Shown piece after piece: positions 17,748-30,466 of a stretch of 64,000 nucleotides of DNA. The notes beneath the pieces are model-generated. The model was given only the letters and a program-made list of their open reading frames with translations, ran no database searches and was not told the DNA's origin. The stretch comes from Micractinium sp. NFX-FRZ (taxonomy: Eukaryota > Chlorophyta > Trebouxiophyceae > Chlorellales > Chlorellaceae), in NCBI GenBank assembly GCA_029339195.1, contig JAPTJF010000324.1:1-64000 (forward strand), in the 5' to 3' direction. The translations under genes and the position numbers were made by a program. Within the stretch, counting starts at the first letter, position 1. Each line of letters starts with the position of its first letter.

Positions 17748-19079
17748 CTTGAAAGCCTGTTGTGCCCGACCGTTCCAAAGCTGGAGAGAAAGGGAGTGAG
17801 GGGGGCGGGAGGGCAGCACTTGGGCACCAGAAGACCCCGACCCGATGCCACCTGCCAGAATTGAAATGTTCGGCACATGTTCGATACCGCATCGCCGCCA
17901 ATTGGTCACTGAGCGATGGCTGACTGGGGGACCACACGCAGGGTGGCTGTGCACGGGGCGTCGGGGCGGGCGTCATGTGCCAAGCTCAAAATGAAGCGTT
18001 TCCCAGGTTTGTGACGCACTCTATGTGCCCCAGACTGGCATTCAATGCCAAAGCAGACGCCTTTAGGCCGCCCACACGCGGGTTGCATACGGCAGCTCTG
18101 GCCGCCGCCGGCGAGGGCCGCCGCCTTGCCACAGAGCTCACGTGGGAGCCTGGTCTTGCCTTGCCACCCAGGGTAAGCACCGAGCAGACGCCTTGATGGA
18201 TGGCAGGGGGATGCGGCAGCGGGCATGCCAGCCACAGTGGCTCTGCCCCAAAGGGGGCCGCAAGCCCAACCCGTCGCTGTTGTACTGCCATGGTCACATG
18301 ACCAGGCAGGGCCCCCCTTCTGCCACAGAAGGGCATGCCGCATACTCATCAGACAGCATGCAGGCAACGTGTTTGGTCAGACACGCTCGTGAGACTGCAT
18401 GTTCCCAGGTGGGCTCCGCTGGCGATTGCTGTTGCAAGTGCACGCCGCATCGCAGCAGTCCTGTCCAGGACACCCGGCCATGGCCGCCAATGCCACCTGC
18501 CTGGCAGGCCTCAGCACCAAGCATACAGGTTTCCTGCGATGATGGCTGTTTTCTGGATGCTGCTGTTTTAGAGGATTGATGTTCCAACTTGTAGCATGGC
18601 TCCAGAACCAGGCAGACAGGATGGCCCCCCCTGTTGGCCACTTGTTGCACTGTCCTCTCCAGCATCCGGTGCCTCCTGCCTCCAACACTCTTTGACAGAG
18701 GCTGCACGTTGACAGCTGAGCTTAAATATGGCGGTGCTGAGTGGAAGGGGAGGCCAGCAACGAAATGTGGGTGGTGGACAGAAGCAGGCAGCGGAGGTAC
18801 ACACAGGGGGCGCGCCCGGCCGGGTATGGTACATGTTGGGGGCAAGAGAAGGCGGAGCGAGGGGCGCGCACAGTGGGAGGGCAGAGCGGGAACTCAGGCC
18901 GAGAGATCGAAAAATGCTGGCGGCGGCGGCGGTGCATGGGGAGCCAAGTAGCGCTGACGGCGGTAGCTGATGACGTGGCCATGAACACCCAGCCGTGCTC
19001 ACACACAGCAGCGCCAGCCCCAGCCCACACCACAGGCCAGCCGGCCAGCCAGCCAGCCGCCCCCTCACACAGCAGGCAA
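17748..19079. other. intergenic region between SAHH and LepA genes
   Basis: About 1.3 kb. The left end carries the 5' UTR and promoter of the minus-strand hydrolase; the right end is the 3' UTR of LepA. Open frames in this stretch lack introns in phase, recognisable motifs or consistent composition, so none is annotated. Confidence 0.6.
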
Positions 19080-22000
19080 TCACTCGTCTGTGCTGCCGGG
19101 TCCGTCCTTGTTGATCTGGAGCACTGCCATGAAAGCCTGCAAGGGGGGACGCAAAGTGGGAGAGAGGCACAACAGGGCACACGAGGGGTCGGAAGGCGGT
19201 AGCGGGGTAAGGGGCTGGGGCAACTTGCTTCTGCCGTACCATTGCAGGCAAGCCACCCACCCACCCACGCCCTGGGTGACTCCACCCATGCCGTACCAAA
19301 GCAGGCCACCCACCCACCCACCCACACACCTCCTGGGGCACGTCCACCTTGCCCAGCGACTTCATCCGCTTCTTGCCCGCCGCCTGCAACGGGGCAAGGG
19401 AGGAGAGGGGAAGGGGTGCAAGAAATGGGGCGCAGGGCACGAGGCAGGCTGCCACCAACTGGCACACACCCATGCACACGAGCCGGGGCAAGCACGCGTG
19501 TTCCGGCCCCCTTCCCTTCCTCAACCCTTCCTTCCCCAGCTCCTTTACTGCACCTCCAAAACCACCCCATCTTCCCTCCGTGTTCCCCTCCCTCTGCCTC
19601 CCAACAAGGCGGCAGCCGCCGCGCACCTGCTTCTTCAGCAGCTTCTTCTTACGCGAGATGTCTCCTCCGTAGCACTTGGCCAGCACATCCTTGCGCAGCG
19701 CAGGGATGGACTCTGCAGGGTGTGTGGGGCAGGGGCGTGGGTGTGGGTGTGTGCGTGTTACATGCGGGGAGGACCAGCTGTGTGCAGAGGGCCAGCAAGG
19801 CGCAGCATGGAGATGGGCTGCTGCACAAGAGGGTGCGAGGGTGCGCCTGCCCAAGGGTGGGCCCAGGCTGCGCAAACATGGGCGCCGTGCTTGAAGGGAC
19901 ACCGCCGCCTGGCGCCGCCATTTACAAAAGTCACCCCCACTTCAGGCACAAGCCCGAGGCCCGCTGCCTCACAACCTCGATAGCCTCACAACCTACTCCG
20001 TCCACCTGTACATCCTGACAACCTGCCAGTACCACCGAAACAGCCTGACAACCTGCCAGTACCACCGAAACAGCCTGACAACAGCCAGCTAGCCCCACCA
20101 TGCCAGGCCAGTGCGCACCAGCAGCACCACCCAGCAGTACCCACCCACCCGCCCCACCCACCCGAGGCCACCACCCGGTTGCCAATGGCTGCCTGGATGG
20201 GCACCCTGAACTGCTGGCGGGGGATGAGCTCCTTCAGCCGCTTCACCAGCGCCTTGCCCACCTGCAACCCAGTGGTGCCAGCGCGGGGGCGGGGCAGGCG
20301 GTGCCGGGGATGAGCTGGGCAAGCGGCGGGCAACACACAGCAGTGGGTGGACAGCCCTGCCAGGGACTGAGGGAGCGAGCGAGCAGATAGCGGGCATAGA
20401 GACAGCGGTTCAACGCACAGCACGCACCGCAGGTGGGGAGGCAGCCCCTTGGGGCGCTCTTCCAGGGACTGGCCCGGCCGCTGGGAGTCGGGCGGGGTGG
20501 GGCCAATGCCCGCAGCACATCGCACCAGATAACGCCACCGTCCTCCCGACACGGCCATCCCCCAATCACTGGAAAGGGGTTCCACTTACGTAGTATGCGT
20601 TGTCCCTGTGCACAATGTTTGCCAGCGGCTCCACCATCTCTCCATTGATCTTGATGTCCAGCAGCACCAGGTCGTTCTCACGGTACCTGCGGGGCGGGAA
20701 GGCAGTACGCCAGCATGGCACCAGCGCCACGTCAGCACCATGGGCAGCATGCGAAGCGGACGTGATGCCTTTATGCAGGGGCCAGGTCGGTCCCACACAC
20801 GAATAAACGAATGAGCCTCCCGTCCCGCCCCTCCGCCCCCCACCCCCTGCCCTCACCCCGTGACACATTATTCCTCAAAGGATATTACAGTGCTACCCCC
20901 CCGGCCTCCCCCTCCCCCCCTGCCCTCACCCCGTGATGGCATACTCCATTGAGGATAATACAGTGCTATCCCCCCCCCGCCCCCCACCCCTTCCCCTCAC
21001 CCTGTGATGGAGTACTCCATGGAGGCGTAGCCCCGGCTGCGTGACTTGAGGACGTCAAAGAAGTCGGTGACCACCTGCGCAGGGGGGCATGGGGGAGGGG
21101 CTGGGTTGGAGAGGCACGGGACACTGGGCACGCCGCACCCGCTCTTCCCAAGTGTCAGCTTGTCGTCACATGGCATGGCCACAACCGCCACCTCGGTGGT
21201 CCCCACCCCCTGAGGAGCGGGGCGGAGAAGGGGCCCTTGCACACACCCACACCCCGGCCCCGCCCCACACAATCAACCCAGCTGCTGCGGGGCCCACCTC
21301 TGCCAGTGGCATGTTGTACACCAGGGTGGTGCGCGTCTCGGTGAGGTACTGCATGTCAACGTACTCCCCCCGCCGCTGCTGGGCCAGCTCCATGATGCTG
21401 CCCACATACTCCTTGGGGGTGATCACCTCCAGCCTGCGGGTGGGGGGTGCAAGGGGGGAGGAAGCGGTGTGATGACGGGGGAGGGCAGGCAGATACAGGA
21501 AGCCCTTGCTGGGGGGCACCTTTGGAGGAATGCTGCCCACTGCTTCTGGGGGGGACCACTTCCAGACTGCTCCCCACCCCCTGGAACGACACGACTCACT
21601 GCATGTGTGGCTCACAAACGAATCCTGCTCATGCCGATTTCAGTGCATGCCCTCCCGCTCCTCTACAACCTCTGCCCTCATCTCCCACTCACTCCCCTGC
21701 CCCCACGGCACCGCACGTAGGGCTCGGAAATGCCCTCACTTCCCACTCCCCTGCCCCCACGCACCGCATGTACGGCTTGGAAATGCCCTCATCCCTTACC
21801 ACCTGGTGGTCAACATTCACATCCCTCACACACACGCACCGCACGTAGGGCTCCGAGATGGAGTCCAGCCGGTTGGCCTCGGGCAGCTTGGAGGGGCAGT
21901 CCACAATGATCTCCACACCGCTGGTCGTGATGGCCTTGAACACAACCTGAGGAGCGGTGGGGCACACATGGAGGGGGGAGGGAAGCACGGCGCGGCGGGC

Positions 22001-25000
22001 GTGAGGCGGGGGCAGTGTGGGATTAGCTACTGGGGGTGGCCCCGTGACAGCGGCGTGAGACAACAACACTTTGGGGGGAAGGGGAGGGAGGGAAAGGGAG
22101 GGCGGGGAGAGAGGATGAGCCCTTCAACACTCGAAGAAGCCACCGCAGCAGCCACCCTGCTGGCTCGCCTCACGCCCACCCTCAGCACCCGCTGCCCACC
22201 GTGGGTGCTGTCGTGATCAGGTCCAAGTCGTACTCGCGCTCCAAGCGCTCCTGCAATCAAGATGGAGAGTCAAGTACACATAAAGTTGAAATGGTCGCAC
22301 CGTGCAGCAGACCCGGGATCCCGCACATCTCCCAGCTGCCTGCCCGTCAAACAGGGGCTACAGCCCGCCTGCTTGATCTCTCAGCCGCCTGCTCCCCACC
22401 AGGGCAGCTCCCCAACCAGAGGGCGCAGCCCATCTGCAAGAACCCTCAGCCCTGCCGAACCCCCCAAACCAGCACCCCACCCAGCTCCCCGCACCCAGAG
22501 GGCTGCGGCCTACCTGCACGATCTCTCAGCCGCCTGCCCCCCCCAAACCAGCACCCCACAGCCAGCCAGCTCCCCAACCCAACACGAGGCTGCTGCACAC
22601 GCACTCAGCGACCGGGCCGCAGTCCCACGCTTCTGAATCTTCCCAGCTGCACAATCTCCCCAGCTGCGTGCCTCCCAAACAGGCAGCTCCCCAGCAGCCC
22701 CCCAACCATCATACAAAGGCCGCCGCCCACCTGCACGATCTCCATGTGCAGCAGCCCCAGGAAGCCGCAGCGGAAGCCAAAGCCCATGGCGCTGGACACC
22801 TCTGGCTCAAACTGCAGGGCGGCGTCGTTCAGCTGCAGCTTGAGCAGGGCGTCGCGCAGCTCGGGGTACTGATCCGCGTCTGCAAAAAAACAGACAACAC
22901 ACATACGCACACACACGCGTGCTAGGTCAGACAACTGAGTGTGTAATAAACAGGGTCGGGTCCACGGCAGCTTGGGGGCGACCCGGTTGCAGGTCCCGCC
23001 CCCGGCACCCTCTTCAGTACCCGCAGTACCAAGCACACCAGCAGCCTACCCACCCGTGGGGAAGAGGCCGCAGAAGACCATGGGCATGACCTCGGTGTAC
23101 CCTTACACCCCGTCAGTACCCGCAGTACCAAGCACCAGCCACCTACCCACCCGTGGGGAAGAGGCCGCAGAAGACCATGGGCATGACCTCGGTGTACCCA
23201 GGCAGCGCCTCCGCCGCCGGCTGCTTCTTCAGGGTGATCGTGTCTCCCACGCGCGCATCGGCCACCTGCTTGATGGAAGCAGCAAGGTAGCCCACCTCGC
23301 CGGCATACAGGGCATCCACCTGGGGAGGGGCAACAGGGATGGCAGGAAGGTGAGGGGTTGGGGCGAGGGAGGGGCGGAGTGGAGCGGGGAGGGAGGGAAA
23401 GGGGTGAGGGGTGTGTTGAGTGGCCAGGCACGGGGCGAGGCGGCCGGCTAGTTTCACCTCGGCCCTCCACAGTACCAGGCAGCAACCCGGGGGCGCAGGG
23501 GGTGGTGCACCCAATGTGTGCCGCCGGTGCTTGCGTCGTTGCGGCCTCCTCCCTCCCTCGCGCTTTTCAATTGTGTGCTTCAAGGCAGACACCACCAGCG
23601 GCGGCCCCATGCCCCCCGGCAACAGGGCCGCCACCCCTTGTCCATATCAGCCCCCCTCACCTCCACGGCCTTAGGGCTCAGCACCCCCAGCTCCGTGATG
23701 TCGTACTCGCACCCCGTGTTCATGAACTTGACCAGGTCGCCGCGCCGCAGCTCGCCGTCCGTCACACGGAACTGCACCACCACGCCCTGCACAACAGAGC
23801 AATAAGAGGAGAAATTGGCTGTCACATGAGAGCCATGCTCAGTCCAACCGCACACTGCACAGTGTTATGGATTCCCCACCTTGAGCACAGTGGCCACAAC
23901 AGCATCCACACCCGCACCCACACACCCTGCCAACCCTGTAGTGCGACTCAAAGGGTAAGGGCAAACAGCGGCCGCACGCCTCACCCTGCCCTCGCCCACC
24001 ACCCCGCTCGCTCATCTGTCAAGGATAACCAGCATAGCACAGCGGGCGCAGGCCCACCTTGTAGGCATCATAGTAGGAGTCGAAGATGAGGGCGCGCAGG
24101 GGGCGGTCGCGGTTGTCCGCCGGCGGGGGCACCCGCCGCACAACCTCCTCCAAAATCTCCTCAATGCCCAGGCCCTGCAGAGCATTGGCGCGGGCGTGTG
24201 GGGTTACGTTTGACCAGGCTTCACGCAGAGCGCAGCACCCACGTGCTTGGCTGGCACCACAACACCACCCTGCAGCCCAGACCCGCACCACCATGCCTGG
24301 GCACCATGCTAGGCGCCACGTGTGACAGCCCTGCGCAGCACCCACCTGCTTGGCTGACGCCATGATGGCGTGGCTGCAGTCCAGCCCCACCACCTCCTCA
24401 ATCTCGCGCTTCACGCGCTCGGGGTCGGCGCCTGCAGGGGGGCGGGGAATGAGAGCAGAGGCGAGTCAGTCCAGTGCAGGTCAATGGCTGGGGGGCTGGG
24501 GCTCCGGGCGCGCGCCTGCAGGCAGAGGAGGCTTCTTCCTGTCGACTGCCACACCAGCAGCGCAAGTGCTCTGGGCCCACGCACCCGGCAGGTCGATTTT
24601 GTTGAGGACGGGGATGATCTCCAGGTCGTTCTCCAGCGCCAAATACACGTTGGCCAGCGTCTGGGCCTCCACGCCCTGGCTGGCGTCAACCACCAGCAGG
24701 CAGCCCTCGCAGGCGGCCAGGGAGCGGGAGACCTGCACGCAGAGGGCGACACGTGAGAAGGCGTTGTTGGGGGGCGGAAAATCAGCCAGCAGGCAGCCCT
24801 CGGCGTGCGACAGGGAGCGCGAGACCTGTGCACAGGGGCAGACACGCGAGAGAGGCGTTGGTGGGGAGCGCCAACCGTCCAACAGGCAGCACTCGCAGGA
24901 GGCCAGGGAGTGCGGAAGCTGCGGGGCCAGAGGCGGGGCGAGCGATTTGGCGCAGGAAGGGCGGGAGGCGGCACTGGGAGGTGGGTGGTTGGAGGATGGC

Positions 25001-27216
25001 GCGCTCCCTCCTGCTGGGCAGCGGCATGCCCACCCTCCCTGCCTCCCTTCCTCCCACCCGCCTCCCTTTCTTCCAGGTGCCGCACCCGCCTCCCTTTCTC
25101 CCAGCTGCCGTACCCACCTCCCTCCCGTCCTCTCACTCGCCGCCCTGTCGCCCAACCGCACCACCTCCCTCCCTCCCTTCTCCCAATCACCTCCCTTTCT
25201 CCCAGCTGCCGCACCCGCCTGCCTTCTCCCAGCCGCAGTACCCACCTCCCTCCCTCCCACCCAACCCCCCTCCCTGTCTCCCAGCCGCAGCACCCACCTC
25301 GTATGAAAAGTCCACGTGCCCGGGCGTGTCGATCAGGTTGAGCGCATACGTGAGCCCGTCCTTGGCCACGTACTTCATGCGCGCCGTGTTGAGCTTGATG
25401 GTGATGCCGCGCTCCCGCTCCAGGTCCATGCCGTCCAAGTACTGGGCCTGCGGGCAGCAGAGGGAGCAAAGAAGCGGCAGCGTTAGGGCAGTGTGAAGGG
25501 AGAAGGCATGCCGTACTGGGCCTGCGGGCAGCAGAGGGGAGCACTTCATCTTGTGCTAAGAACCATATAGAGCAACCAGTCTTGACACAAAACTGAACCC
25601 CTTGCCGTCCAAACTGGGCCTGTGGCACATATGATGTGTGACACTGCCAGAGGCAGGCCCCCACCGCCCCACCAGCAGCCGCCCCAACTGAACCGGCCCC
25701 ACGCCATGGACGTGTATCCAACCACCTGCACCCGCCCACGCAACCACTGCCCGTGCACCCACCTGCATTCCCTGCCTTCACAGTGTCAGCGGCCGCCCAA
25801 ACCGCACCCCAGCCCACAGAAACAAACAGCCACACACAATCTCCTCCCCCGACACCCACCCACCTGCATGTCCACCCCACCAGCCCCAAACCCACATGCA
25901 TACGCTCCCGCACCCACCCGCCCACCATGCCAAACACGCACACACTCTGCACGAGCACCCACCTGCATGTCCCGGTTCTCTACCGTGTCCGTCTTGATCA
26001 GCAGCTGGTCAGCCAGGGTGGACTTGCCTGCAGGGGAGCAGCACAACAAAGGGCTGAGCAGGCGAGCAGGCGGGGGCAGTGTGGGAGGGAAGGGCAGGTG
26101 GGCTGGCAGGTGGTCGGGGAAGCGGGCGAATCAGATCCGGGAACGAGGGCTTGGCAAGAGTCCAGGCGGCGCAAAGATCGTGGCATGTGTGGACAGCGGA
26201 ACTGTGGTGCGACCACGTTGGGGTGGCTGCAGGGCTGCTGTGCAGCCGGATGCGGCAGTCGGCCGGATGCAGCAGTACGGCTGCAGGTGCTGGGTTGGCA
26301 GAAAGGGAGCCGCCGGTGATGATGCTGCCGCTGCTTGTGGCTGTCCCACTGCCCCAAACATATGAGAAGCCCCGGGCTGGAGGGGCCTGAACAGGCAGCA
26401 GGCCGCTGCCAATTTGACCTGGTCAATAACATCAACAAAGCAGCCAGCCAGGCAACAGCGGCGGTGGCAGCACCCGGAAAGTCGTGCAGCAGGCAGGGAG
26501 GGGCAGAGCGGCGGCAGCAGCACCAGCGGCAGGCCGGCGAGCGGAGACAGGCAGGCGAGGGCACCCACCGTGGTCAATGTGGGCAATGATGGAGAAGTTG
26601 CGCACGCGCTCAGGTGGGACCTGCACCCACCAGATGCAACGAAACTGTTGTGTTTTACCCTTGCCATCGTGCTGCACTTGACTGCCTGCTCACAGGAAGA
26701 ATCAATTCACCAGGTGGCAGTGGCAGCAATGCGCGTTGCGGTGCGGGCAGGGGAGGAGGCTGCTTGGGACAGGGCGGGCGATGGCAGACGTCAGTCAGGG
26801 AGTGCAGGCCCTGCGGCGGAGTGTGCCGGTCTGCAGATGCTACGCCCGCAAAGGGAACAGGTGCAGGGCGCGGCAGCATCGCGCATTCTGCCCTGACCCT
26901 GCACAGCACACGGCAAGCTCTGGCTGGTGGGCCCCCGCCGGCGACTGGCGGCAGGCAGCGGCGGCGGCCGCCTCACCTTGACCACCTTGCCGTTGCTATA
27001 CGTCTGCATTTTCTTTTCGGGAGCCGCCACCGCATTCACGCCCACGGCCGGCGCCCTGCTGGGGCTCCTCCGTGCCGCCCGCTGGCACTGGAGCAGCGGG
27101 GCTTCGCCCGCCAGGAAGGGCCGCACTCTCAGCCGGCATGGTGCCACTGCCGCTTGCTGTTGTTGCCTGCCCGATGTGCTGGGCGCTCCGCAGGCCGAGG
27201 TGGCCGCCAACCGCAT
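19080..27216 (-). CDS. organellar elongation factor 4 (LepA/GUF1 family), probably chloroplast
   Basis: Ribosome-associated translational GTPase that back-translocates or remodels stalled ribosomes. About 687 aa in 19 exons: 26977-27216, 26569-26620, 25963-26027, 25298-25447, 24585-24732, 24346-24431, 24058-24174, 23661-23786, 23151-23319, 22731-22879, 22200-22250, 21840-21946, 21298-21433, 21001-21074, 20590-20686, 20162-20261, 19627-19712, 19330-19383, 19080-19136. All phases agree. GTPase motifs: AHIDHGKST (G1, split by intron 2), DTPGHVD (G3), NKID (G4), SAK (G5). The LepA-specific C-terminal domain includes [20 protein letters not shown] and [14 protein letters not shown]. About the first 60 residues are Ala/Arg/Ser/Gln-rich and resemble a transit peptide; the conserved core starts at [12 protein letters not shown]. 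Chloroplast rather than mitochondrial targeting is inferred. Introns are rich in copies of neighbouring exon edges. Confidence 0.95.
20014..20083. repeat. 30-bp tandem repeat in LepA intron 16
   Basis: The unit CAGCCTGACAACCTGCCAGT plus ACCACCGAAA occurs about 2.3 times in a row with near-perfect identity. Confidence 0.9.
20850..20993. repeat. two intronic copies of the LepA exon 14 donor edge
   Basis: The exon 14/donor text (from 20994, ccctcaccctgtgatgg.gta) recurs at 20923 and 20850 with 71-73 bp spacing. The nearer copy still reads as an exon end with an intact GTGAGG donor; the farther one has decayed. Confidence 0.85.
23014..23102. repeat. intronic copy of the LepA exon 9 donor edge
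   Basis: Bases 23054-23102 are identical to 23151-23199, the 3' end of exon 9, including its GTGGGT donor. Flanking intron sequence (tcagtacccgcagtaccaag) is duplicated too, with a spacing of about 97-99 bp. Confidence 0.9.
24784..24915. repeat. two intronic copies of the LepA exon 5 acceptor edge
   Basis: Exon 5 start (24691-24747, agcaggcagccctcgcaggc) is repeated at 24784-24838 and again, more decayed, at 24881-24915, about 95 bp apart. Confidence 0.85.
25511..25622. repeat. intronic copies of the LepA exon 4 acceptor edge
   Basis: gtactgggcctgcgggcagc at the start of exon 4 (about 25438) recurs at about 25514, and a weaker copy (ccgtccaaactgggcctgtg) lies at about 25602. Confidence 0.8.
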
Positions 27217-27804
27217 GTTGCCTGCCCAGCCCACCGCCAGCAGCCTCCTCTACTGAGCGAAAGTCCCGAGCTGCCGACCCACGTTTGTGACCCGACCGCG
27301 AGCAATGCGCCTCCACCCCATCTTTGGAGGTGACCTGGCGGGGCGGGGCATGGCAGGCAGCGGCGGCGGGCGACAGAGGGAGATGCATCAACATGACAGG
27401 AGGCATGCTCAGTTGCAACGTCAGGTCGGATGGATGCAAGTATTTTTGAGCAATTTGCAATGTGCAGGAGTGGCACCGCTCTGCCACCTGCCTGGGTCAG
27501 CCGCCCCGCCGGCCGCACCCCTTGCTCGTGGCATCTAGTCTGCTCGTTAAAGCTTTCACAACACATGAAACAGGCTTCAATTTCAGGACCAACCATATCA
27601 TGAGATGTCAACCAGCTGTGATCAGACCTGAAATTCATGAAAACAAGAACACGGTGCCTATGCAAGCTGGTTTTGAAGCCACAAAATCGAGTGCCTGGGC
27701 ATGCGAGGCGGCACCACACACACCTGGGGTCAGTGAGCCCAAGTCACGGAGGTTGCCTACATGTATGCATCCCCTCTGCTCATCCTCTCCCGTGGGAGCC
27801 CGTC
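27217..27804. other. intergenic region upstream of LepA
   Basis: About 590 bp between the LepA start codon and the stop of the LRR gene, both on the minus strand. Parts of 27540-27650 are comparatively AT-rich. No gene, repeat or RNA is recognised. Confidence 0.5.
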
Positions 27805-29847
27805 TCAAGTCTCGTGCACGTCGTCCGACGTATCAAACAGTGCGACCTCCACCTCCAGCTCTGCAGTGCCAGCTGCATGGCAAGGCATGCGCAGGCGGAC
27901 TGCCTCCAGGGCTGGCAGCAGGGTGAGCGCGCTGCTCAAGTCCGCAAGGTCGGCTGCTGGGCTCAGGTGAGGAGTGAAGGTGAGGTGCAGGCGGCGCAAC
28001 TCGAGGCATGCAGCCAGGGCCGTGTACCCGCGGCACTGGTAGCACATGCACTCCAGGCAGGTCAGCTGCGGCAGGAGCGGCAGGTCAGCTGCCAGCCAGC
28101 TGTTGGGGCGGTGAGTCACGTCCAGGTGGCACAGCCGCGTCAGCGTGGTGACCACAGCGGGCACCCCGCTGCGTGGGGCCACTATGAGGAGCTCCAGGCG
28201 GGTCAGCGGGCACAGCACCTGAGAGGCATGCCATGTCAGCAGGTGGAGGCGCCAGGTCAGGCACGGCACGTGCAGGGTCATCAAGAGGTTTGGGCAGGTG
28301 TCATGGTGCTGACATCAGCAGATCCGCTCGGCGGCTTTGTTGGCAGGAAGTGCTTATGTCCAACACGCTGCCCCTGTGCATGACTAGGAGATGCATATGC
28401 ACGCCTCTGTGATTTGCTTGCACCATCTCACCTGCCAGCGGTCCACACTGTTCACGTCCAGCTCGGTCAGTCCAGTGAGGCGCGAGATGCTGGGGGGCAG
28501 CAACCACACGTTGGGGCTGAAGAGGTTTAGAGCCACCAGCTGGGGCAGGGCCGGCAGGTTCAGGCGGGATATCTGCACGGACCGGGTGCAGGGGCACAGC
28601 TTGAGCCATGTTGTGTGCCCTGGCATGCGCCTCGGCAGGCAGGCAAGGATGGTCCGAGCAGGCTTGCAGCGCACAGGGAAGAGGGACGAGGGAGAAGGAA
28701 AGAGCAAGGCGTGTGGCTGCAGGTGCCAGCATGCACCCTGCGACAAATGAGGGCTGAAGAAACACAAAGCGACCAGGGCCCACTCACTGCCATGATGTCA
28801 AAGTTGTGTGGGAGCTCCAAGCGAGTCAGCTCTGTCAGTGTGCTGAGCTGGCTGGGCAGCGCGACCTGGCAACACTTTGCCAGCCGCAAGCAGTGCAGCC
28901 CCTTGGGCAGCCGGTCGCCAGCTTGCACGCTGGAAGCATTGTGCTGATGCTCGTACTCGTGCTCATCGCGATACTCGGCCTGGTTGGCGGACACGCTGAG
29001 ATCGGCCAGTACCGGCAGCTGGGCGACGCAATGCAACAGCTTTGATGCCTCCACGCCGCAGACAACCACCTCGAGGCTCTCCAGGCGCTGCAGGCGCGGC
29101 AGCCAGCCCCAGTTGGGCGGGGAGGCGGGCAGCCGCAGGCACAGGTGGGCCAGGGTGGGGGCGGCACTCTTGAGGGCGAGCTCCAAGTGCTGCCAGGCCG
29201 CATCAGTGACCATGACTTCAGGGATTTGCTTGGCGGCCACCCATGCTTCGCCTGCATCCTCCTCACTGCTGTAAACAGCATCAATGTGCAATGCCTCCAC
29301 TGGCACCCCCTGGCGGCAAAGCGCGGGCAGCGCGGCCAGGAAGGCGAAGAGGCACCGCTGGCTGGCTGGCTGGTGCTGGCTGGATTGGTCGCTCCAGTTG
29401 ACCGTGGGCCAAAGCCGCCGCTGGTCAGAAGATGCCATGCGCCAGCCCCGGAGCAGCACGGACTCACGCCACTCGAGCGTGCGCCACATCTGCGACAGGC
29501 TGGCCGACGCATTGCGCCACCCCCTGCACACCGCGCGAGCGCAGCACCTGAAGGAGCACAAGGAGTGCAAACCTGTTTGCATGAATCGTGGGGCCACTCA
29601 ACAGCTCTTATTAGGGAAAGTGGGTGGACGGGTCGGAAGATGATGGCGGCGGCAGCGGCGGCAGCGGCGGCGGCGGTGGCGGCGGGGTGTGGACAGGCAT
29701 GCCCCATCATCATCCTTCACGATGCCCAACTAGCCTGTCTCTCAGCTGCAGGTTCGACTGGATGCTCAAGTGCAGGTTGAGGGGCAGCGCGGCCCAGTCC
29801 GATGGACAGCCTTGAGCTGCGGTGGTGGTCGAGAAGGCGCTCCCCAT
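27805..29847 (-). CDS. F-box-like leucine-rich repeat protein
   Basis: About 475 aa, four exons: 29735-29847, 28788-29547, 28432-28572, 27805-28218, in phase. The N-terminal segment (LPLNLHLSIQSNLQLRDR, then CCARAVCRGWRNASASLSQM) has the layout of a degenerate F-box helix set. It is followed by irregular leucine-rich repeats such as LPRLQRLESLEVVV, LSTLTELTRLELPHNF, LPALPQLVALNLF and ISRLTGLTELDV. F-box/LRR proteins usually present substrates to SCF ubiquitin ligases, and chlorophytes carry large poorly conserved families of them. The substrate is unknown. Intron 1 has a GC donor (GACAG|GCTAGT); the paralogous fragment at 33.5 kb has GT at the same place, which supports the boundary. If the F-box reading is wrong it remains an LRR protein. 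Confidence 0.75.
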
Positions 29848-30466
29848 GTCTATCAGAGGTACAGCAGCGTGTGGGAGCCCTCATATTGGGAATGCGAAGC
29901 AGCCGAGAGGGCGTCCAAAGATGCTGGCACGAGAAGAAGGTTGAGGGGCACCTTCCTGTGCCTGGCATGAAGGCCTCCCTGTCCCCTCAAATGGGGCTAC
30001 CTTCTATCTATCCTAGCAACCGTCTAACACCATGCATATCCTGCGAGACCAGTGCCTTTCTTGGGGGGCATGTACGCTTAACAATCCCTCAACTGCACAG
30101 CGGGGCTGCAGCAGTGTTGCTGTAACACGAGCGGCTTTGCAGATCCCTGCTGCACCTCCTGCCGCACCTCCCTGCCACATGGCCAATCTTGAGTCACATT
30201 CTTTCCCCTCGAGGAGCTCACTCTGACATTCAACTGCCAGAGCTAAACAAGTGCTGTTTTGCAGCTGCAGGTGCTATCTGTGTTCACGCTGGCATGGGGT
30301 GGTGATGTGCCCTTCCATCTCCCCTCCTCAAAGCCAGCACACCCCTGGCCCCAACTGCAGCCCCACTGTGGGTGCCGTGCATGTTGAGCGGTGCCGCTTG
30401 TCCTTTGACAGCATGGGGATGCTACGACGCACTCGTCCCGGAGTGCGGAGCCTTGTAACACCGGCC
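29848..30466. other. intergenic region between LRR and cysteine-rich genes
   Basis: Promoter and 5' UTR of the LRR gene and 3' UTR of the cysteine-rich gene. No coding segment joined in phase, and no repeats of note. Confidence 0.5.

Noticed and set aside
17906..18845. Several 60-180 codon frames between SAHH and LepA
   Set aside because: No motif, no phase-compatible partner exon, no poly(A) signal; probably chance frames in GC-rich sequence.
19080..27216. Mitochondrial GUF1 rather than chloroplast LepA
   Set aside because: Not excluded, but the transit-peptide-like N-terminus and plant-like C-terminal block made the chloroplast form the better guess; targeting prediction or localisation would decide.
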